Positions 12,201 through 25,600 of a stretch of 64,000 bases of DNA are shown piece after piece (the first letter of the stretch is position 1; each line of letters opens with the position of its first letter). Location: the NCBI RefSeq assembly GCF_000002075.1, contig NW_004797486.1, forward strand, positions 564,883-628,882, given 5' to 3'. The DNA comes from Aplysia californica. Lineage: Eukaryota > Mollusca > Gastropoda > Aplysiida > Aplysiidae. Made by a program: the position numbers and the translations under genes. The notes beneath the pieces were generated by a model. That model was not told where the DNA came from and searched no databases. It was given only the letters and a program-made list of their open reading frames with translations.

Positions 12201-13876
12201 TACCCACCATGCCTCATCCACCCCGATCACCAGATGTCAACCCAATAGAACACCTTTGGGACATCCTTCAGAGGCGTCTCAACCAACTCCAGCCCAGACC
12301 CCGGACAGCTGCACAACTGGGTGTTGCTATTCTTCAGGAGTGGGTGCAGGTCCCCAACTGCCAAATCAATCGCTTGGTCCACTCTATGCACCGCTGATGC
12401 ACTGCTGTCATCAACACTGATAGGGGCCATACAAGATACTGACTGGAACTTAAGCCCCAAGTTCAAGGTCATTGATGCCAAATAACAAAATCTGTCCCCA
12501 AGCCAATCCTCAGCTCTCAAGCGTTGTTTTGTGCAATTTGAGACACCTCAAACCTGTTTCTCTACATAAAAATATTGCTTCAATTTACTCTCCTCTTCTT
12601 GTGTCATGTGAAGTCGCATTACTTTTGCCTGTAAGTATATTTCCATCTTTCTGCTGGGATGTTTTATTCCTTTAAGTGTAAGTTGGCTCTGATCGTGGGA
12701 TCTAACAGGCTTCCTCCTATATTATCTAATTGATGGAAGCCAAGTCTTGAATCTCTTTCTCTTGAACACATTATGCTCTTTTATTTTCTCATTTTGACTA
12801 AAGATTTGTGTACGGGATGGCAGGTATCTCAGTCCAAAAAAAAAGATGCCAAAGACATTCACCTCCATGAGGATTTATGAAAACAGAAATGTTATTCACT
12901 GTCACAAACTATTAAAAAAAACTTTCAGTTTCTAATCCAGAACAACTGACACAGTTATGCTTGATCAAAATTACCTTTACCTTTGGCATGGAGACAAGAA
13001 GGTGACCTGTTGTCTGAGACCGTTTCGCAGAACTGTCGTCCCCATTTACCTCAACAGGAAGTTCCAGCTGGAAAATCTAGGAACAAGATATATATATATA
13101 TTATATATATACATAAGATAAACTTTGGTCAAATGTTGAATATGGTGCAGTGGCAAAAAAAATCACTGCCAGAGAACACTCACACACATAAAATAGAGGA
13201 GTGCTGATTCCTGCTGCCCTTCCCCTGCCACTCCCACATGTTCTTAGTTAAGCTCAAAAAGCTCCCGAACCCCTCTTCATGAATACAAATGAAAAGTCAA
13301 TCATGATGAAGTCATGCGAGACTTTCAGAAGAATGGATATAAGACTTTCATTAAGGTATCTTGTTAAATTGCATCTAACTTATTAACTCACCTTGCCTCT
13401 CACTTTTAACCTCACATAGGTGGGCTGAACATCACATTCCAGTGAGGAAGTATCTAAATGTCTGCAAATAGATAAACATTACAGATTTCTTATGAGGAGT
13501 CAATGGGAAAAAAAACAGGCATAGTAAAATACTGGAAATAGTGAGGGTGTCAATGTTAAAAGCTTGTGGACTCATAACTTCATGTTTGTTTGACTGGTGG
13601 TTTATTGCTATGCTTGTTGAATGGGAAATCTAACAACAATAATCAACTAACAGCTGAACAGAAATACAGTTTTACGAGTCAACAAGCATTCAAAATTGAT
13701 GCCCTCACGATTTTTAGTTTGTGACTATTCCCGTTTTTCCCGTGGACTCATATATGAAGGAATAGGAACATTTTATTTTCAGAATTAGAGTAATTATGCA
13801 ATTTTAGAATGTCCCTACTGTTGCTATTGCTGATGCCATGATAATGACGATGAGGAGGAGGAGGAGTAAGAGGAGC

Positions 13877-13956
<80 letters not shown>

Positions 13957-16900
13957 AATGATGGCAACTAACCATTTTCTGAAGACAAGAGTACAATTTT
14001 TTTCCTCAGAACATTTCATTACCTCATGTGATTAGTTACTGCAGTACATGTATCAGAACGTTGCCACAATTTTGATTGCAAGTACGCCTACACTTTTCAT
14101 TTATTCTGAACAAGCAAAGCTTAAAGAGTCAAACTACACCTACACAAATCTCACTTGCAGCTTTTTGACAATAAAAATGCACATCCTGCCGGTAATCTAT
14201 AATCAAATCTTTTCTTTACTTAAGGCCACACACGGGTTTTGGGGGTCTAGTTTGGGTCCAAACAATGTTTTTGGGGGTTTTGAGAAACTTCCCTTGAAAA
14301 TTAAGTGCTAAATCGAACAGAAGAACTCCCAAGACTTTATTTCAAAGAGATGGCACCACTAAGTTTGTCAACATTGTGAACTAATTCAATGCTTTAAAGC
14401 AACAGCTCCTTCCCTCAAAATGTTCATTTCTTGGCTTTAAAAGCTAGAAACTCATAATTCAAGATAAAGACATGAAATTTGGAGGGTAAGTGCACCATGA
14501 AATTCCAAATAAAATGACACTACCGTTTAAAAGAAATTTTTGAAAAATTATATTTTTAATGATTTTGTTTTTCTTTAAATTGCTATTTTGAATATTTTTG
14601 TCATTCACTAATATGCAAGTGTCACAGAAGTAATAAAATGATGAAATATATATACAATTTCCAGAAAAGCTAGCGTTGCTTAAGATTTGTGTGCAGATTA
14701 CAAATATGTAATTAGTTCATAGATAGCACGGATGATTTCGAGTTTTCAGCTTTTGAAAATAGTCCTTCATATAGCCCAGTCTCACTCTAAATTGCCATTT
14801 CTGCAATTATGTAATTGATAGTGATTCCCAAAACAGAACCATTTAAATCCTTGAATGGAATACTTTGAGAAAATGAAAAAAAAACCAGCAAAAAATAACT
14901 TAATTGTAGATTTTGCAGCAAAAAAGTCAAGTGTAGCCTTAAGGTATTGATCGTTTTATCTTAAGACATGGATGACACAAGGAAGAAATACTTGAATAGC
15001 AGAACATAACTCAAGAGAGAAATATACTAGATTTATGTTTAAAAGGAATAAGATAAACCACAAGCTGCCTTGTTGTACTATTTTATATTGTCTTATTTTA
15101 TCAAAAATGTATGTCAGCAGTAGTTCTTGCCCAATTGACCACAAAAATCTCTTTGACAATAGAGCTTTCTAGACAAGCAGGCAACCATTGTCTTATAAAG
15201 ACTTACTTGAAAATGGCTAAGTCGAGAAGTACATTTTGATCATCTTCTGTCAAACTGAAATCCAATCTGAAAGTGAAGAAGAAAATGCTCACTATAATAA
15301 TATGTTGATTCACCAATCACTGTTCAGAATAACCAAGTCCATTCTAAATTTTTTTTTAATAAAGAGCAATTTTGCTAGATTCAGTAAATGTAATAGAAGC
15401 AAATTCTTCAGCATTACAGGCTGCAAGGACACAATCACACTAGCATACAGATTTAAAATCTTTATTTAAAACAAAATATTCAAAACTGAAACCTTTTCCA
15501 CGGTCATTATCATAGATTCCAATGTCCTTTTTGAAAAATTGCTTGTTAAGTTTTAACGTAAAATTGGATCAATCATGTACAATCATTGTGACATTAGTAG
15601 TTTAGGGGCTAGGCTAGTGGGCTTGTGGGTTTGAGGCTCAGCTCTGCCCAATAGTGTGTCTTTGGGAAAGGTGTTTACACAAATTTTCCTCACTTCATTC
15701 AGGTGTGAATGAATACCTGACCGAGGACAGCAAAAGATTTTGTCTGTATTATGGTGTTTTAGTGCCTATAAATGGCAGCTTGCACTATACATTTCTCTGG
15801 AAACTGAGATTGTCTTAGAATGCTATCAGGTCTGCTGGAGTAATAATATTGACTGTAAAGCACATAGAGCTTGCTGTTTAGCAAGATGTACTATATAAAT
15901 GTTATCTATTATTACAATAAAATATAAAATATAATAGGATCCACTGTCTTTTTCTTACTTACTTCTAGAATAGGATACACCGGATTTGGCCTTGACAGGC
16001 AGGTTCAAAACAGTCTGACTCCTAAATGATGTAAGTTTGTTGATGGAGGCATAGAAACATTTACAGCTAGAAATTTTACAACAAACCTGTACCAGCCATT
16101 AATAAAGAGCTGCTTGTTTAACTGTATGTATTACAATTGTTATTATTCAGCAGTTACAACCGTATATCTTTGATATCTTGGCATCCTATGGGATTACTTA
16201 AACAACCTAATTTAGAAAAGAGAAGAGTAGAGAGTTTCTTTGGGAAATCTGTCTCTGCATTAACATTCATTTTATAACTGTCTTCTATCGTTCACTGTCT
16301 TTGCAATGCAAAGGCTGCTGAATACAAATTAGTATTATCTGACTCACGGTGTCATATAACCCAATGGATGATTGACAATCTCATGTGAAAACAGCAGTGA
16401 AATGGGTGATCCTTGAGAGAGGATTGTCTGAGAGCAGGATCTTATAATCCTAGCTAAAAAAACAGGATGCCAAAGAAATCATTGCTCATGTCTGTACGAG
16501 CTTATTGCGGAATATTTCTGCCCCATGAACTGCCTGACCGTGTACCATCAGTATACTTTTGAGCCCGCATTAGGAAACAATTTTTTAAACAGAAAAGTGA
16601 AGCACTTTTTTCCCTTTTCTCTCTGATTAATCTGACACATAGAAGCAAAACTACCAAAGACATACTCACTTTGGTTCATTAATATTGTATGGCCTTCCGT
16701 CATCTGCAAATAATTTCCTTGGGGCCTTCTGCTCAACATCATCCCTAAATACACATGGTACGCCAGAGTTCAGTTTATTCAGAAACTATATAGATGTACG
16801 TTGGGCACATCAAAGAACAAAATTGAAACACAGAAATTCTCAAAAAGATAAGTTAGATTCATTTACCAAGCCAACAGTTTGCAAAAAAATCCTTGCTGCA

Positions 16901-18877
16901 GGTATCTTTACTTCAAAACCGAAGGTATCAAATAAACAACATAATGTCTGACAGGGCCAAAATTATGTGAGACTTTTTAAATAATTCTAAAATAAATCAA
17001 ATTCGTATCATATAATACATATTACCTGAGTCACACATACAAACTCACAAAAAAAATTTTTTTTTAATCATCTTAAATCAATCTATTATTTTGTTAACTA
17101 GTTTGTTACGGTTTGACCTAATTTTAGTTGTTATTCTTTATTAATGTATTCCTAAGCAACTCATAGCATCAAGTCAAAAGGCAAGAGTTCAAATGACTAC
17201 TGGATTGGAAAAGTATTGTAAGTAAAGTAAACTATTGTTTGTGTGACTCTGTCTTCATGACAGACTCAAGGACACAGAAAATGCAAAGGGGAAAAAAAAT
17301 TGCTTCCTCTTCGATTCAAACAAGCCAGGGTCATGTACCACTAGTACCAGCAGACCAGACAAATATAAGCTTACTTTTTCTCTTCCTTGGTCTTCAGCTC
17401 TTGAAGGTGGTTGTGAACTTCTAGACGTGACTCTGGTGTATAGGCAGTTTTTTCATTCCAAAATCTGAAAAACAAAGCATTGTAAATTCAATCAACACTT
17501 TTTCTAATTAGTTCATTAACTCTCTACAGACGTAGTTTTTTTTTTATCTAGACGTAATTAACTGGTGGCTCGATTTGGCTACACAGGTGATGTACAAAAT
17601 AACTTAAAATAAGCACAACCTTCGCTCAAAATCAAAATGTAACATATGATATATCAAATTGAAGGAAGTTGAATGAGGAATACATTCCAACATGAAACAA
17701 GGATTAATTTTGAACACAAGTATGCATTACAAGGGTTAGAAAAGGTGATGGAGATGAAAAATATAAATTTTGACGGAAAAAATTACATTCACCAAACATG
17801 TGAAAGCAAATCAGCATAGCTATCTTATCACATACAGGCCAAGAGCATAATGCATAAATTTCTGAATGCGTAGCTTTTTATTTGAAAACAATATTCCAAT
17901 TTTTGTTTGAGTTCTAATATTTATACTGAGTCCGGTTACAACGTTTTGTTGACGCAAGACCGCAAGAACTAATTCACTCGTTTTTCGCAAAGCCGACGCT
18001 TTGACAAAGTGAAACTAGATATTTTCGTTTCCTAAACCCTGTCCAAGTTTTCAATAACAATAAAAAGGTAATTATAAATGACAGATCATGTTAAAACGAA
18101 ACAATACTGAGGCACCCTATCACAGCCAATGTATCGGTGATACGTCCGCAAGGGGTGTAGACTTGCGCCGATATATCGGCAATACGTCCAGAAAGAGTAA
18201 AGACTTTTGAAATTTAAAAAAACACAACGAAGCTTAGACCTTCATACATATATACTGATTCTGTTATCATCTTTGAAATCGTTTAAACAAGCATACATTT
18301 TTTTCCGGTTTTTTTTTTAAGTTTAAGTGTTTGTTTATAGTAGTGTATCCTCCTGACAGCTTGCCTAACTTCACAATATCTTCATTCTAAATTACAATTT
18401 CCAGCTCATGTGAGACGACAGTACTTCAGTCTGTTAGGTGTTTACCACTTAGCATTCACAATCCCACCTCTGCTGATTGCTAGGTATCCAGCTGTTGAGT
18501 GAAGTGAGGTACACAGAATAAAGTACTTATCCCTTTAGTTTAGCTTAGTAAGAGTTTTACAGCACTCGCAACTGCATAAGGTTATATGAGCGAGCAGAAT
18601 ACTAGTTTGTTGCATTCACTACAATTCATAGCACGGCTTGGTTTAGATCAAAATTTTGATTAAAATTTTTAAAATTTGTGGTAAAATCTCGGTTTTAAAA
18701 TAACGCTTTAAATAATTTTTAGAATAACGCTATCTATAATTTATTGTTACGGCCAACAGCCTTCATAAAATCGAGAATTCAGTTGGGATCAACGACAGAG
18801 AACAGTACTTATCCTTGGGATAGAACAGCCTACCATAATGGAGTCTAGTCTCAAACTCGGAACTTTTTTGTTATAAG

Positions 18878-18924
<47 letters not shown>

Positions 18925-19890
18925 AACATTAAAACATATTATAGCTTGTTCACTTTCCTCTGACCGCGTTTATTACAATATAAAATCAAATCACTCTGTT
19001 TAATCATCTCATATCTTTACATACGGGTCTAAAAGTTGTATGACCACCAGAATCTAAAAGGTCACTGCAAACTATGGTTGTAACACATTTTCTTTGATAT
19101 TAGCCTACAGCGGGTCAGAAGAATAATAGAAGATTTACAGCATACCCCTAAAACATTACAAAGTTGGCATTTTTTCCCTCAACAGAACATTTTAACACAC
19201 GCCTAAGAAATATGGTCCAACAGACGGATGAGTACTATTCGAGACTCACATGGAAACGGTCTAGACAGCCATGGGATGAAATCTACAAGCTTACGCTGAA
19301 ATGCGGGAGGCAGGGTGGTGTTGTCTCAAAATGAGCAATTTGTAGGCTAGATTACTGTAAACCATTTATTTTAGTGATCCTGTGTAAGCATCCACAGACT
19401 TGTTTTTAAAATAGGGCCCAAATAAACTGTTTTATTACTGATTCAAGATTTTTCTTTAAAAAGGATGCTCGCCTACAGAAGTGCCTTGCAAAGTTTCGTG
19501 GGCATAGGCAAATTAATAAAAGAGCTAGAATTGTTGTAATGCGCATAGATTAAAGTGAACAAGCTATAATAATTCTTGCAAAGGTGTTTGCACTCTTAGC
19601 ACAGCAACATTTTCAAAATCTCTAAACATATTTACTCAAAAATGCTACACGAAATGTTTCCATACAATACACTTGATTAAAAACAATACAATATTTCAGT
19701 GATACCAGAAGTTTCCAACAATCCTATTATATCCATTATACTTACTCATCCACTTTTTCCTCGTGAGACTTTTCTTCTTTCTTGACATCTTTCTTGTCTC
19801 TGGGAAGAAAGGTAAGTATAAGTAAATAAGTAGATGAAATAAACAAATACATGTGCTAGGCTTTGATCTCTCACAACAGATGATGACAGT

Positions 19891-19958
<68 letters not shown>

Positions 19959-20061
19959 TATNNNNNNNNNNNNNNNNNNNNNNNNNNNNNNNNNNNNNNN
20001 NNNNNNNNNNNNNNNNNNNNNNNNNNNNNNNNNNNNNNNNNNNNNNNNNNNNNNNNNNNNN

Positions 20062-20102
<41 letters not shown>

Positions 20103-21673
20103 TCACGCATAGGAGGCACACTCAGACGTTCCCTCACGGGCATGGAACCAATGAAGCACACATGAAAGCTGTAAACTCTCCCGTGAAGCACGTCATGTCG
20201 TTTTCAGGTGTGTTGTACAATGTATTTTCCTGCCGCGCATGATAACTGCCACAGTTTGCGAGTAAGTTGTAAGAAAATCATGACAACATTAATATACCCT
20301 TAGTGTAAAACAGAAGGGCCCAGGTAAATAAAAACACATTCAAACTGCTCTCTTAAAAGTTGTTGAGAGATTTCCTCCTGGATGAACTGAACAGCGGTAA
20401 CGCTGAGCATACGTTTGATGAAGTTAGAAAAAACAGAACATTCTCTAACCGCCCGTAAGAAAGCTGTTCAAAGATTTCTCAATGATAGTACAGAACAATA
20501 ATAACGCTGAGCATGAAAGAGAAAGATCCAGGTATATAAGATCACCTTATAATCGCGTTATAAAAGAATGAAAGAATTTCTTACGCTTATACTACAACCA
20601 CACTATCTTTTTCTTTCCCAGAAACAGATGTGACAGAAGCTGCTGTAGAGGCCAGACATCAAAAGTTGGTGGTGAGCAGCAGCAACAACCTCAGCAGCAA
20701 CCACCTCAGCAACAACAGGAAGGACGACAACGAGGATAGCAGCTGAAGCAGTGAACACCTCAAGGTAATTCTATTTTCATCCCCACAATAAACTTTCATT
20801 TCCTTGATTTAGCTTCCATCTGAGTTTCCTTCAGCTTGAAAAAAATAAAATCCCACAATATAAAAAATACCAAAACAAAAAAAAAATACAAAAAATCAAA
20901 AACAAAAAAACAACCCCAGTCGTTTTGTTTTACATGGTGTCGGAGCAACCGAAGTGAGTAGAAACCTCGAAAACGCGTACTAGGTCAAGTAATATCCGAA
21001 TAGAGAGTTCAAGTTTACTTTTACGACGATGGAAAGGGAAACAAATAGGGAGTAAAGTGGGATGGGATGGGGGCTTTCATCAGATAAGGAAACCATATTT
21101 TATCAGACAAAATAAATAGTATGGCTCAGTATAATGTTTCATCTGGTAGGGGAATCTGCCAATCAGGCAATCACTCAGCACTTGGTTAGCAGACACTCCA
21201 AAACTCTGCCATACCCTGGCTCTCGTGACCTAGATCTAGAGCCAGCCACCCGTCTAGATCCAGTCTGGGGGAGCGCCCTCTATCTCCTAATCCCCCGCTA
21301 GGTAGCGCCAGCGGAGAACATTTGCGCACTGGTTGTAATCTCTATCGTTAAAAGTCATCGGCGAAAAGGTTAGGGGTTGGACGTAATGTTTTTCTTGCTA
21401 CCTAGTACTTGGAACAACAGCCAGAGGAAGTGACTTTTGAGACCCGATTACAAGACGGAATGGTACGCCTTTTTGCCTTGCCTTTTGGCAGTTTCTTTGT
21501 TCTTCTGGCAGGCACCCTCTGCCGTGTCTGCACTTCTCCGCGCCTGCTTTCCTTCGAGATTGGCGCTGTTTAGCGGAACCTGTTACTGATGATGTCTGCG
21601 GTCGTGTCTTATGGTAGTGATGTTGTGTAAAACACGTCTTTTGGGGTTTTACAGTTGTGCAGTTGTTGCTGTC

Positions 21674-21706
<33 letters not shown>

Positions 21707-21972
21707 TAGTAGTAGTTGTTTTTTGCTGTTGTTGCTGTTGTTGTTGTTGATGGTGGTGTTGTTGTTTTTGTGTTTTTTTCCTTTTTGCTGTTTCTACTAT
21801 GGTTGCTGCTATTACTGATGAAGCTCTTGATATTTTTAAAAATTCCTGCTACCGTTGCCAATTCTCTTGTCTCTGTTTCCAGTGCTCCAATTCAATGATG
21901 TGTAAAATACTGTTTTATAAAAATGTCATTTATTATGTGATTGTGTGAATGCGTGTGTGCGTACGTACGTAC

Positions 21973-22009
<37 letters not shown>

Positions 22010-22555
22010 TGGGGGGGGTCGGAGGCTGTCATGGGTAATACCTGACAGTAAAAAAGTGAACAAAAACCACTATAGGTTTTGAAATGTAAGAATGTTTTCT
22101 GATACGAAAGGTGTGATTAACTTGTGGCCCTCCCGGCATATCCAATTTCCATCACCTCTTCGTTTACTTTCGTTTTCATCATCTTCATCGAGTCCTACTT
22201 TTAACTTCGTGGAACGTAAATTTGACACACTTAGATCCCACAGTTCTGTGTCAATTAAGAGAGACGCCACGCGCTAGCTCACGCAATGTTTTCCTTAATT
22301 TGACGTACAAATAAATATTGATGAATTCCCTTCTCTCGGTTTATAACTTATCTGTTTGCAACTGTGAATACAGTGTGAAGAAAGCAGTCTCAGCGTCTGT
22401 CGTACCGCCGTACGTTCGTTTTTAAATAAATAAATATATACGTATGCATGAGACAGGTCGACATGTTCTTTCTTATCTCTAGGGGTTTTTTAAAATTCTT
22501 TTTTAATATGTTGTCAGGAAGATTATATCTTGAGTCTGCTTGAAGTTATAATCGT

Positions 22556-22633
<78 letters not shown>

Positions 22634-25600
22634 ACTTATTACTGTAAAAAGGTCATTTTCTCAAAGTCTATAAAGGTAATCTAGTAATCTGAGCTGTAGT
22701 TCTGTCAGGGGTTGTATCTGTCTTGGTATCATCATACAATAATAAATCTAACCCTTTAAAAACTAACTTAAAAAACTTATAAACTACAAATAGTCACAGC
22801 AACACTTGAGCATACCTTTCGTTTATGTCAGTGTACCATCTGCCATCAAATCCTGGTTTGTTCTCTTTGTTGCTTTCCTCATTCTCATCACCTTCAACCC
22901 CATCAGTTTCCTTTGCCTTGCCGTTTTGTTTCGCTGCTGCCTCTGCTTTTTCTCTTGCCTGATGGAATTAATTGAACACTTAAATTACTCACAATTTTAA
23001 CTCTTTGTGGACGTTCATTTTAGTCTTTTAACAACGCTTGAAGATGCACTGTTTTGGGGCACTTTGAAAAAAGAAGCATGACTTCGTTACCCATGCAGAT
23101 TTTAAAATTATATTGTCTTCATTTGAAGCTACAACACACACACACTATGAAATAAACAAATTGCTGGTTCAGATTTTTGTTGTATAATTCAGAATGAGCC
23201 TAAACACTGCCTTTAGTCTGCTGTCGGGTATATGTGTAAAAACATAAATATTGTAATCCTTATTCTTTATGTGACTTACATGTGGCGAAAACGAATTACT
23301 TAAAGTGACAAAAGAAATATTTCAACGCACAAAAATTTGAACTACATGTATAGCAGTCTGTAATGAATCTTCATTAAGGTTTTTTAAAAATAAATAAACA
23401 ATTAGATTACATGCTTATGCACATTTCTATTTTTCACTTTTCCGTACTGCTTAGTAAGCATTACTCATACTGCTTAGTAAGCATTACTCACCCTTTTCTT
23501 CAGGTGTGCTGCTTGCTGTTCTAATATCCTCCCTCTGATAAAAGGAAGATTCTGCACACAAAAAACAGGATTAGATTGTACCTCACAGCATTAACCACAC
23601 ATATCAGTTTTAATCTATGTAAACCAAGACTAGCAGAATTATAACAGTTTCATTGTTGTAATGTTTAAATAAAACATGGACAGAGCCATATTGTTGAGTA
23701 ATTATCTTACCTTATACAGATGTGAGCACCATAAAACTCTTACCAAACTGACCGATTTAACTTTATGTCTAAACAGTAGCCACGGTTAGGTAATAATATT
23801 ACCAATACCAATAACATGTATCTGCATCTTACTTTCTAATTTACAGAAAAACAAATTTTCATTTGTTACTGCATGCTTGCCCACTAATCAAAATTGTTGA
23901 CGTTCAAACAAATGACAATCCAGTTTCACAATCAGTCTAAATAAATATAAGACCTACCTGAACAGCCTGTATTCTTTCTGATTTTTCAATCTGTATTCCA
24001 TCAAGCCACTGTGAAGACAGACAAAGAAGAGCACCAGTCAACATTTTAAACACCCACACTTGTTCTTTTCATATAGCGTGAGGACTTTGAACATACATTT
24101 TTGGAACTGAACATAATGTATGAACAGTATGACAAGGAGAAACACGATTAGAAAAACATTATACTGCTGAATTTCCTTCCATGGGATATTCAAAGGCTTT
24201 TTTCATTCTTTTCTTATAATCATTATCATCAATAAAAACCGCTTTTTGTATGGAGGTGAATTTGGACAGTACTGGAGCTGATTCATTTTTTTAAATGGAA
24301 ATTCTTTCTAAAAATCTCAAATAATTCATTTTTTTCAGTCAGTGAAATAAAATGTCACCTCCTCCTATTGCTAAAACAATGATTTCTAGATTAAGACAAA
24401 TCATTTTCTTCTAAATCACAAAATTCTATTCCCACAAATTCTTATGATGTCACCGACAGAAAGGTGTTTCTTTTCTAAAAATACTAGAATAAGAACCAAG
24501 AATTATTAGGAATTTGTCGTACTGGGGCCCAAACATTGCTGTAAAAATTGAGGGAGACTACAATAAAGTTAGGCAGGGATGAGTCATTTCACCAGACCTT
24601 TCTACCTATATAGTGAAATAATCGTTAAACACAAAAAAAAAAATCCTCATGTCTCAAGGACTGGAGAAAACATTAATGTATCAGATACAGGGTGTCTAAA
24701 AAAAGGGGGACCCACTTAAAAGGCTATAACTCAGACATTAATGCACTAATTTTAACAAATTTTCACACAAAATTCAACCAGAGGGACATCAAGTTTGTAA
24801 TTGTGAAGAAAATCCATCAATGCCTCCCTGAAATATAAAGTTTTAAAAATTTTAACCAAATTAGGGTAAAACGCAAAATTTCACTTCTTTGAAACATTCA
24901 GCAATAGGAGCGTGATCAGTCCGAATTCTGGTTTCAGGACAAGAACGGTAAAACCACAACAGTCACATCAGATGGATGTCTCATCGTTCTGAGAAAGCTT
25001 TAGAGAAGTTTGGGGAGTAGAAAGTATTATGCTGTAGAGGCCTGGTTCCAGTGGGATGGGGCTACACCCCAAATATCTAGAGAGGTCCTTGTATTGTTGC
25101 AAGAATAGTTTGGGGAACGCCTTAAAAGCTGACCGTTTACTATGAATGGTCACCATCTTCCCCCAAACTTGAGTCCTTTAGATTAATACCTTTGGGTTTT
25201 TTTGACAGTATCTATGGAAACAAGCCACAAATGATCAAACAGTTGAAACTCAATGTTGAACAGGATGTCCAAAGAATCGACCCAGAAACATGCGCTTGGG
25301 TTATTCAAAATTTCCAGTGGTGTATTGGAGCTTGTAGGGAGAGAAAAGGTCAACCCCTGGAGATATAAATAGCCATCACCTGCCTAGGTTTATTTGGAAA
25401 TATAATTTTTTCCTTGAATTTGTTCTTCAATGCACAAATGGTAACTATTTGAAATAGATCAGTAAGGTTGATTTTTAAGAAGTTGCAAAGTTTTGCATTT
25501 CACTCAATTTTGGTTGAAAATTTAAAAACTTAATTTTTCTCAAACATGGAGGTTGATTCATTTCATTTTGACAAATGTGATGTCTTCCTGGTTGAATTTC

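Noticed and set aside
13748-14035. Poly-His, poly-Ile and poly-Met open frames
   Set aside because: Translations of the (ATG)n microsatellite.
19696-20242. Open frames spanning the N block
   Set aside because: They read CT and CA microsatellites through unknown bases; only DNAAF11 exon 10 at 19746-19799 is real.
22070-22270. 66-codon minus-strand frame with an acidic, coding-like stretch
   Set aside because: It lacks an ATG, has no good acceptor or donor, and exons 9 and 10 of DNAAF11 join in phase without it.
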